Shown one piece after another: positions 1 through 5,800 of a DNA stretch of 7,169 nt. Under the pieces are notes generated by a model that saw nothing but the letters and a program-made list of their open reading frames with translations, made no database searches and was not told the origin of the DNA. A program made the translations under genes and the position numbers. The DNA is from JAAZMA01 sp036720245 (GTDB taxonomy: Bacteria; Bacillota; Clostridia; Tissierellales; Tepidimicrobiaceae), in NCBI GenBank assembly GCA_036720245.1, contig DAIMNI010000088.1:1-7169 (forward strand). The letters are read 5' to 3'. Each line of letters starts with the position of its first letter. Positions within the stretch are counted from its first letter, which is position 1.

Positions 1-107
1 TATAATTCTAACTTTTCAACCCTAATTTTTCATTTAAAAGTTTTGTCAAAGAAAAGGAATCATTTTTATCATTTCTTAATAAAATCAAATGAAAAAACCC
101 GTCCCTT
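1..107. other. Gene-free left edge downstream of exoA
   Basis: This AT-rich stretch follows the exonuclease III stop codon. I see no supportable gene in it on either strand. An open plus-strand frame runs from the edge into exoA antisense sequence, but it has no start signal and no recognisable protein character. The only structure is a weak hairpin overlapping the exoA stop codon, listed separately. Confidence 0.6.
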
Positions 108-114
108 CTATTTG
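86..114 (-). terminator. Possible weak terminator of exoA
   Basis: On the minus strand CAAAT-A-GAA pairs with TTC-ATTTG around a 12-nt loop, with one bulged base, and is followed by ATTTTATTAAG. The stem is only 8 bp and AT-rich and overlaps the exoA stop codon, so it would be a poor intrinsic terminator. The loop carries GGGACGG, which is also present in the loop of the hairpin repeat at 2848-2881, so it could instead be a worn copy of that repeat. Low confidence in either role. Confidence 0.25.
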
Positions 115-860
115 AGTTCTAATACTACTGGGCAATGGTCGCTTCCCATAATTTCTGAATGAATTTCTGCATCCATCATTCTATCTTCTAGTTTTCCTGA
201 TACTACAAAATAGTCTATTCTCCAACCAGCATTTCTTTCTCTAGCTTTAGTGATATAAGACCACCAAGTATATGCACCTTCCTTATCCGGATAAAAATGC
301 CTAAAACTATCTATAAATCCTGATTCCAAAAACTTACTCATCTTGTCCCTTTCTTCATCAGTAAAACCTGCATTTCTCCTGTTTGAAGATGGATTTTTTA
401 AATCTATTTCTTTATGAGCTACATTTAAATCTCCGCAAAGGATTACTGGCTTATTTTTATCTAATTCCAATAAATAATTCCTAAAATCATCTTCCCAATT
501 CATTCTATAATCCAGTCTTGCCAATTCTCTTTGAGAATTTGGGGTGTATACATTTACTAAATAAAAGTCCTCATATTCTAAAGTTATTACTCTACCTTCT
601 TTGTCGTGTTCCTCTATATCTATGCCATAATTAACAGATAAGGGCTTTTTCTTTGTAAATATAGCCGTACCTGAATAGCCTTTTTTCTCTGCATAGTTCC
701 AATATTGATGATAACCTTTTAAATCTAATTCTATTTGCCCTTCTTGTAATTTGGTCTCCTGAATACAAAACATATCTGCATCTACTTCTTCAAAATAATC
801 CATAAAACCTTTTTTTACACAGGCTCTAATTCCATTTACATTCCAAGAAACTAATTTCAT
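108..860 (-). CDS. exoA: Exodeoxyribonuclease III (AP endonuclease, ExoIII/APE1 family)
   Basis: A full-length 250-residue member of the exonuclease III family, which cuts DNA 5' of abasic sites and removes 3' blocking groups in cytoplasmic base excision repair. The whole chain is one endonuclease/exonuclease/phosphatase fold. Visible active-site elements are Asn7 in WNVNGIRA, the metal ligand Glu35 in IQETKL, Tyr105 in NVYTPN, Asp144 and Asn146 in GDLNVAH, Asp216 in WRIDYF, and the terminal Asp241-His242 in GSDHCPV. No expected catalytic residue is missing. The ATG start is supported by GGAGGG at 866-871 with a 5-nt spacer, and the protein begins at the usual MKLVSWNVNG position. The gene is monocistronic here. 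No confident -35/-10 pair was found in the 213 bp upstream, although a DnaA-box-like cluster lies there. The symbol follows Firmicute usage; xth would be the enterobacterial equivalent. Confidence 0.97.
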   Translation of the reverse strand: MKLVSWNVNGIRACVKKGFMDYFEEVDADMFCIQETKLQEGQIELDLKGYHQYWNYAEKKGYSGTAIFTKKKPLSVNYGIDIEEHDKEGRVITLEYEDFYLVNVYTPNSQRELARLDYRMNWEDDFRNYLLELDKNKPVILCGDLNVAHKEIDLKNPSSNRRNAGFTDEERDKMSKFLESGFIDSFRHFYPDKEGAYTWWSYITKARERNAGWRIDYFVVSGKLEDRMMDAEIHSEIMGSDHCPVVLELK

Positions 861-927
861 CTAATCCCTCCATATATATGCTATAATTACATATACCCAA
901 TCTAATTAGGTTTAAAAACCAGATTCC

Positions 928-1017
928 TGTGGATAAGCTTGAATAAAATCCAACATATCCACATTTTCTGTGGATATGTTGTGGAAGACTTGTAGATAAG
1001 TTACTTTTTAATCCACA
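928..1017. promoter_or_regulatory. Cluster of six DnaA-box-like 9-mers
   Basis: Within 90 bp there are six matches to the DnaA box TTATCCACA or its complement TGTGGATAA. They are 928-936 TGTGGATAA (exact), 955-963 ATATCCACA (one mismatch), 969-977 TGTGGATAT (one), 980-988 TGTGGAAGA (two), 991-999 TGTAGATAA (one) and 1009-1017 TAATCCACA (one). The boxes starting at 969, 980 and 991 have the same orientation and are spaced exactly 11 bp apart, close to one helical turn. DnaA-box clusters occur at oriC and also outside it, for example in Bacillus subtilis. No dnaA, dnaN or rpmH gene is visible, so an extra-origin DnaA binding or titration site is a better guess than oriC. The box at 1009-1017 may be incidental, because it lies inside a suspected gene relic. 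Confidence 0.5.
951..981. repeat. Perfect 13-bp inverted repeat (hairpin) formed by two DnaA-like boxes
   Basis: CAACATATCCACA at 951-963 is the exact reverse complement of TGTGGATATGTTG at 969-981, with a 5-nt loop between them. On the minus strand the hairpin has a GAAAA loop and is followed by GATTTTATTC. It could therefore serve as a modest intrinsic terminator for the gene ending at 1074, although the U-tract is interrupted. Each arm also contains a one-mismatch DnaA box, so a protein-binding role is equally possible. Confidence 0.6.
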
Positions 1018-1069
1018 GATTTTAAAAATTCCATAAAACTTCTCATTTATCCTTACTCAACTTACAAAT
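1008..1069 (-). pseudogene. Likely relic of the 3' end of an FtsX-type permease gene
   Basis: Bases 1007-1026 (TTTAATCCACAGATTTTAAA) are identical to 2886-2905, the 3' end of the intact permease, and the match continues to 24 of 25 through 1031. Read on the minus strand, this piece ends EFLKSVD-stop, against ESLKSVD-stop in the intact gene. Upstream of it the relic reads CKLSKDK in a shifted frame, where the permease has FKLKKVDM. The DNA in between aligns at roughly 70 percent by eye after about 9 inserted bases. This fits a frameshifted remnant of a second permease gene of this family, abutting the stop of the gene at 1074. Chance similarity or a short local duplication remain alternatives. 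Confidence 0.4.
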
Positions 1070-1073
1070 TAAA

Positions 1074-1910
1074 TTAATTATATCCATCATTATAGGAAGA
1101 ATTACTTATCTCCAATTTTATTCTTTCTCTATATTCGTCTATTATCTTATTTAATTCACTAAGTGAAATATATTCTGATAAGTTTAATGTTTTATTTAAA
1201 TTCATCGCATTTAAATAATCTGCACGAACCTTAGCTATTAGTTTAACCAGTTCTTTTTCTCCTATAATATCCATCATAGAATATATATCTAAAAATAAGG
1301 CTCGAAAAAGCGAATTCATGGCCCATTTTAATGAATTTACATACTGTTCCTTGGTACAAAAATTTTCAACTTCACTTCTATACTTTTCTAAGTATAATAT
1401 GGAGTTCTCCATTTCTTCTTTTATGTCAAACCCTAAATTTCCAATATCTTTTTCTATATAGCCTATAACAATATTTTGATTCATTCTTTTCCTAAGTTCA
1501 TCTAAATCATATTTATAATATTTAGGTTCATTAGAATTCTTTCTTCTATTATTTAAAAAAATATATTTTCCATTTTCGATCCCACAATAAATTACTGCAT
1601 GCATCCCATTAATATTTAAACCAATCATAGCCTTATTATTTAGATTATGCAAAGATATTAATGCATCTTCTTTATTAAATTGGTTTTCTGTAAACCTTAG
1701 CCCTAGCTTTTGTAAATAATAATTAAAATATTTATGTTCTTGTAGCATAGCACCTGATATATACCGTCCCCATGTTTCATCATATTTAAATATAAACGGT
1801 ACCTTCATTCTAATTGCTAGTTCATAATCCTCTATATTAATATTAAAATCTTCAAGCATGTTAGCAACCCCAGCATAGGAGCATGAATTATTAAATGTCA
1901 TATATTTCAT
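1074..1910 (-). CDS. Uncharacterised protein with papain/C39-like cysteine-enzyme N-terminal half
   Basis: This is a 278-residue, probably cytoplasmic protein with no signal peptide or membrane segment, and I cannot assign it a function. The first ~155 residues resemble papain-fold or C39-like domains, including BtrH-N-type proteins. Cys10 in FNNSCSYAGVANML opens a helix as a nucleophile would. His104 in GMHAVIYCG begins a beta strand, and Asn120/Asn121 in YIFLNN, after a second strand, could complete a Cys-His-Asn arrangement. A substrate-binding-like Gly-rich turn lies near 48-54. The C-terminal ~120 residues are helical and charged, with no recognised domain. The start is strongly supported by AAGGAGG at 1918-1924 with a 7-nt spacer. 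The gene stands alone between the PIN terminator and the DnaA-box region. Relatives may act as acyltransferases or peptidases, but no such activity is shown here. Fold call is moderate; function is unknown. Confidence 0.75.
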   Translation of the reverse strand: MKYMTFNNSCSYAGVANMLEDFNINIEDYELAIRMKVPFIFKYDETWGRYISGAMLQEHKYFNYYLQKLGLRFTENQFNKEDALISLHNLNNKAMIGLNINGMHAVIYCGIENGKYIFLNNRRKNSNEPKYYKYDLDELRKRMNQNIVIGYIEKDIGNLGFDIKEEMENSILYLEKYRSEVENFCTKEQYVNSLKWAMNSLFRALFLDIYSMMDIIGEKELVKLIAKVRADYLNAMNLNKTLNLSEYISLSELNKIIDEYRERIKLEISNSSYNDGYN

Positions 1911-1959
1911 TTAATGACCTCCTTAAATATTTCCTATAACACATAGCTTACCCTACTTA

Positions 1960-1979
1960 TGATATGGTTCACCGTATCA
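1960..1979. promoter_or_regulatory. Operator-like palindrome upstream of the cysteine-enzyme-like gene
   Basis: TGATATGGTTCACCGTATCA is an imperfect dyad: 8 of 9 positions in each arm are complementary around a 2-bp centre. A second short dyad, AGCCTGGCT, adjoins at 1979-1987. This block is much richer in GC than the surrounding intergenic DNA and lies about 50 bp upstream of the start at 1910, so it suits an operator. No regulator gene is adjacent and I found no confident -35/-10 pair to place it against. Confidence 0.35.
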
Positions 1980-2026
1980 GCCTGGCTCGCAAAATTTATT
2001 TAGTGATAAATATATAAGATATAAAT

Positions 2027-2064
2027 AAAGCCAGTAAGCTTTTATTATGTTGCCTACTGGTTTT
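2027..2064 (-). terminator. Intrinsic terminator of the PIN toxin gene
   Basis: On the minus strand a stem of up to 13 bp forms, with core CCAGTAGGC against GCTTACTGG (one mismatched position), around a 12-nt AT-rich loop. It is followed by CTTTATTTAT. It overlaps the PIN stop codon at 2063-2065. The outer AAAG/TTTT pairs and the plus-strand TTTTA tail mean that it could act in both directions, though no plus-strand gene needs it. Confidence 0.6.
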
Positions 2065-2482
2065 ATAAATCATATGCATCCTTGATAAAATCTTTAAGAT
2101 TGATAATTTTTATCCATTTATATGGATTTAGAACCAATAAATCATTATCCCCTGTTATTATATACTGAGCATTCCCATATACCGCTTCTTCAAGTATCAT
2201 ATTATCCTTCAAGTCTCTACAATCATTAATTTTTTCATAAATTACTGGTACTATTGCCTTCATAGATAAAAGTGATATTAGTTCATCTACTTCTGCAGGG
2301 GTTATGTATTTACTAAATTTTGGCCTATATAAAACTTCTTTTATCTCTCTTAATTGTTCCTTTGACATCACTAATGAAAAATCACCATTTATTGCCTCCT
2401 TCACAACTAATCTAGCATTTTTACTTCCTAAAAAAGCACTAACAAATATATTAGTATCAATTACAATTTTAATCTTTTTCAT
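2063..2482 (-). CDS. PIN-domain ribonuclease, putative toxin of a toxin-antitoxin pair
   Basis: A 139-residue PIN-domain protein of the family annotated as putative toxin component of a toxin-antitoxin system. PIN toxins are metal-dependent RNases. Visible acidic residues, numbered from this start, are Asp9 in VIDTNIFVSAF, Glu46 in QLREIKEVL, Asp90 and Asp93 in CRDLKDN, and Asp112 and Asp114 in ITGDNDLLVL. RPKF at 53-56 is also typical. The frame extends upstream to TTG at 2506 and ATG at 2500. I prefer ATG at 2482 because the homologous region begins directly after it (MKKIKIVIDTN) and AGAGG at 2491-2495 lies 8 nt upstream. ATG at 2500 also has a GAGG 6 nt upstream, so it is a real alternative. 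The gene overlaps the end of the antitoxin gene by 14 nt, implying translational coupling, and ends in a terminator. Confidence 0.88.
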   Translation of the reverse strand: MKKIKIVIDTNIFVSAFLGSKNARLVVKEAINGDFSLVMSKEQLREIKEVLYRPKFSKYITPAEVDELISLLSMKAIVPVIYEKINDCRDLKDNMILEEAVYGNAQYIITGDNDLLVLNPYKWIKIINLKDFIKDAYDL

Positions 2483-2684
2483 ATAGATATCCTCTAACAT
2501 CTTCAACCTCTTTAGTAATTTCCTCTAAGCTAATAGAATCTTTTTCTGCACGTTCATTAACATTATCTAATATTGTTAATAATTCAGTATTAATTTCCTG
2601 CTCCATTTTTCTATAAATTATTCTTTTTTCTTCTAAAGTCAAACTGTCTATCAATTCCCACACTTCATTGACATTTGCCTTCAA
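2469..2684 (-). CDS. Putative antitoxin partner of the PIN toxin
   Basis: A small, acidic, helix-rich protein of 71 residues directly upstream of and overlapping the PIN gene, which is the normal position for a cognate antitoxin. It opens MKANVNEVWELIDSLTLEE and has a charged helical C-terminus, EVEDVRGYLYEKD, of the kind that docks on a toxin. I do not recognise a named DNA-binding fold. The frame reaches back to ATG at 2729, but that ATG has no ribosome site and lies where transcription should begin from the TATAAT at 2734-2739. TTG at 2684 is preceded by TGAGGTG at 2691-2697 with a 6-nt spacer and would leave a leader of about 40 nt. I therefore choose TTG. If ATG is used, the protein has 86 residues. 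The antitoxin role is inferred mainly from context. Confidence 0.72.
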   Translation of the reverse strand: MKANVNEVWELIDSLTLEEKRIIYRKMEQEINTELLTILDNVNERAEKDSISLEEITKEVEDVRGYLYEKD

Positions 2685-2690
2685 TACACT

Positions 2691-2697
2691 CACCTCA
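2691..2697 (-). promoter_or_regulatory. Ribosome binding site that decides the antitoxin start
   Basis: TGAGGTG on the minus strand lies 6 nt before TTG at 2684. No comparable site precedes the longer ATG start at 2729, whose upstream bases are a promoter -10 box instead. Confidence 0.6.
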
Positions 2698-2733
2698 TTA
2701 TATTCTATAATCAATAAAAGATTATTCATACAT

Positions 2734-2762
2734 ATTATAACATAAGATATTTCAATTGAAAA
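2734..2762 (-). promoter_or_regulatory. Promoter of the toxin-antitoxin pair with overlapping palindromic operator candidate
   Basis: On the minus strand, -35 TTTTCA (2757-2762) is separated by 17 bp from a consensus -10 TATAAT (2734-2739), placing the transcript start near 2727. A perfect 12-bp palindrome, TTTCAATTGAAA (2750-2761), overlaps the -35 and the upstream half of the spacer. That position suits autorepression by the antitoxin or antitoxin-toxin complex, the usual control of such pairs. The -35 matches only 4 of 6 consensus bases. Confidence 0.55.
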
Positions 2763-2847
2763 ATTTTTTTAAACTAGCTTTTTTATATAACGTTTTTCAG
2801 TTATGGAATTTTCTCCTATCATACACGAAATAGTATCTCTAGCAAAC

Positions 2848-2881
2848 AGTGGGCACAAGAGAACCGTCCCCTTGTGCCACT
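2848..2881. repeat. Hairpin repeat with GGGACGGTTCT loop (REP-like)
   Basis: Arms AGTGGGCACAAG (2848-2859) and CTTGTGCCACT (2871-2881) pair over 11 bp with one bulged G, around an 11-nt loop that reads GGGACGGTTCT on the minus strand. Hairpins with this loop and changing arm sequence are, from memory, scattered through many clostridial and related genomes, often discussed as REP-like elements mobilised by IS200-type (Y1) transposases. No transposase is in this window. It begins 5 bp after the permease stop and could shield or end that transcript, but it lacks a downstream U-tract. Confidence 0.7.
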
Positions 2882-2886
2882 AGGCT

Positions 2887-5800
2887 TTAATCCACAGATT
2901 TTAAAGATTCTACCATATCTACCTTCTTCAATTTAAAATACATTACAAAATCTACAAGTGCTGCAAAAGCCAAGGTTAAAACAGCTGAATATACAAAGGA
3001 TACATTCCTAATTTCTCTGCCAAACATGATAAATTCTATTTCTGTAGTAAGTATTATAAATCTATGGAGAAATATACCCATTACAAGACCTAGTACTGTT
3101 CCCATTATGGTTAATATTCTGTTTTCCCTATATACATATTTGGAAACTTCTTCATCATAAAAGCCTAATACTTTAATTGTGGCAATTTCTCTGATTCTTT
3201 CAGAAATATTTATATTAGTTAAATTATATAATACTACAAATGCCAAAGCCCCAGCCGAAATTATTAGAACCATAATTACTTTATCTAAACTATCTAAAGT
3301 ATTATTAAAGGCCTTGCTAATTCCAGTAATAAATTCTATAGAGCCTATATCATCATTTTTCAATAAATCCTTAGATAATTTATCCTCAAATGTCTTTTCT
3401 GTATTAGTGGTTTTGGCTAGTATTTTCTTATATTCTATATCCTCTTCAAATACCTTTTCATATAAATCAGGGGATAGATATACAAAATGATTTACATAAT
3501 TTTCTGTAATCCCAGTAATTCTCACCATTCTCTTTACATCATTTTCGTCTTTTATATATATTTCGTCTCCAATTTTTACATTTAATAGTTTAGCTACCTT
3601 TTCTGATAAAATTGCCCCATCTTCTACTATAGACAAATTTTCATCAGTTTCCCTATTTCGGAGTGCTATAAAGTCCCTAATCTTATTTATATCCTCCGGA
3701 ACTATAATATTGGCAGATTCTTCTAAATCACCTTTGCCTATATCCATAGTTTGTTCTTTTATTAATATATAATCTTCTATTCTAGAATCTCCTTCTAAAG
3801 TATCTATGGATTTGGTGCTTTCGCCTATGCCTATACCGTCTTTTAAGTCCACTGCCATTTCATATTTATTTATTTCATCATATTGTTTGCTAGTAACAGC
3901 CATAATAGAATCCTTTAGACCAAAACCTGCTACCAATAATGCAGTACAACCTGCTATACCTATTATGGTCATAAATAGTCTTCGCTTATATCTAAATAAA
4001 TTCCTTGCAGTTACTTTTTGAGAAAATTTAAGTTTAGACCATATAAAGTCTATTCTTTCTAATAATATTCTCTTACCTGGCTTTGGAGCCCTAGGCCTTA
4101 AAAGATTGGCAGGTACTTCCCTTAATTCACCATAAACAGCTATTAGTGCTGCTGAAGTTGTGGCTATCACTGCTACCAATGTAGATAATATGGCATAATA
4201 GGAATTATACTCTATTGTAATATCTGGCATAATGTACATAATCCTATAGGCATTAAATATAACAGTGGGTAGTGCCCAAAAGCCTATAAATAATCCCACT
4301 ATACTTCCAACAATACTGGCTGTAGCTGCATATATTATATATTTAGAAGCTATGGCTATGTTTTTATAGCCCATGGCCTTAAGGCTTCCAATATAGGCTC
4401 TTTCCTCATCTACCATACGAGTCATAGTGGTTAAAGACACCAATATAGCTATAAGAAAGAAAAATACGGGGAAGATTTGGGCTACTGCATCTATTCTATC
4501 GGCAGCCATTTCATATTCTATAAAATCTCTAGTTTGGCTCCGCTTTACAATATACCATTTAGGCTTTTTTAATTTTCTTAATTCCTCTTCTCCATCAGCT
4601 ATTTTCTTTTTAGCATCAGCTATTTTCTCATCAGATTCCTTTTTGCCCTTTAAATATTCTTCATAACCTTCATCATATTCCTTTTTCCCATCTTCTATTT
4701 CTTTACGTGCCTTTTCAAATTCTTTTAAGGCTGTTTTTTTAGAATCTTCTAGTTTAACTCTTTCCCTTTGTAATCGAATTTTACCTTCATCTATTTCAAC
4801 TTTAGCATCCCTTAACTTTTGCTCACCTATTTCCAAGTTCCTTTTATTATTTTCTAATTCTGTTTTTGCAAAAGAAATTTCCTGTTTCCCCTTTGCCAAT
4901 TCCTTTTCTCCAGCTTCAATTACGGCCAAAGTTTTAGCCCTTTCATTTTCATCTGTAATATAGTTTAACCCAAGTTTTGCTTGTTCCAATTCATTTCCCT
5001 TAGAGCTTAATTCCTTTTCTCCACTGGCTATTTGGATTTCTGCCTGCTTAAACTTTTCTTGAGCTAATCTTTTTTCTTCATTAAAATTTTTGAGATTCCT
5101 ATTATATTCCTCTTCACCAGTTTTAAGTTTATTCTCTTCTTCCATTAATTTGTTTTCTGCTGATTTAATGGTATTATTAAATTCCTTTTCTTTATCTTTT
5201 AATTCCTTTTCGCCCTTGTCTATTTTTTCTTTTGCATCATCTAATTCTTTTTCTGCTTTAGCTAATTCCTTGGCTTGTTTCTCTTCGCCTTCTTTTAGTT
5301 CTTTTCTTCCTTTTTCTAATTTTTCATTAGCTTCTTCTTTTATTTCTTCGTATCTAGCTTCTTTTCTTAAATCTCCTATATTCTCTAAGTCCCTTTTAAT
5401 GGGATTTAGCAGTTTGTCGTATTCTTCATTAAAAGTTAAAACTTCCCTAGCGCCTTTTATGGTTAAATAAACATCAGTATAAACTGGTAATTTAAATTCA
5501 TTCTCTGGCAATATGATAAAACTGTTTATCTTACCATTCCCAATGGTGCTGGTACCTCTTTCATAAGCTATATAGAGAGGGCTTTCTACTAGGCCTACTA
5601 TTGTGTATTCGTCATTTTCCAGATTTTCTAATATATCCTCATCTGTACCAGAGCTCAATTTAATTTTTTCTCCTAATCGAATAGGACCTATATCTAATTT
5701 ACTTTTCTCTGCCAAACATTCCCCAGGCTTTTCTGGAAATCTTCCCTCCACTAAATTTACTCTATTTATATAATCCTTGTCTTCAGCTTTTACTTTATCC

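Noticed and set aside
44..49. Perfect minus-strand TTGACA (-35) near the left edge
   Set aside because: No acceptable -10 hexamer lies 16-18 bp downstream (ATTAGG region), and no gene start is visible before the window ends.
1008..1045. Short minus-strand ORF reading MRSFMEFLKSVD with an AAGGA upstream
   Set aside because: Twelve codons only, and its last residues are explained by homology to the 3' end of the FtsX-type permease, so it is treated as a relic and not a gene.
861..1073. Chromosomal or plasmid replication origin
   Set aside because: The DnaA-box cluster is real, but there is no dnaA/dnaN/rpmH or plasmid rep gene, no clear DnaA-trio run and no iteron set. It is reported only as a DnaA-box cluster.
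1951..1995. Possible riboswitch upstream of the cysteine-enzyme-like gene, with GCGAGCCAGG and GCCAGGCTG strings recalling cobalamin or c-di-GMP-I elements
   Set aside because: Only one short string matches. The rest of either aptamer is absent and the upstream bases belong to the PIN terminator region. A DNA dyad explains the local structure better.
2483..2506. TTG start for the PIN gene at 2506
   Set aside because: GAGG abuts this TTG with no spacer. ATG at 2482 has a properly spaced ribosome site and matches the family's usual N-terminus.
5090..5470. Long Ser/Phe-rich plus-strand open frame inside the permease gene
   Set aside because: It is the antisense shadow of the Glu/Lys-rich coiled coil (GAA/AAA codons read as TTC/TTT). 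It has no ribosome site and no protein character. The other plus-strand frames inside the permease, ATPase and PIN genes are rejected for the same reason.
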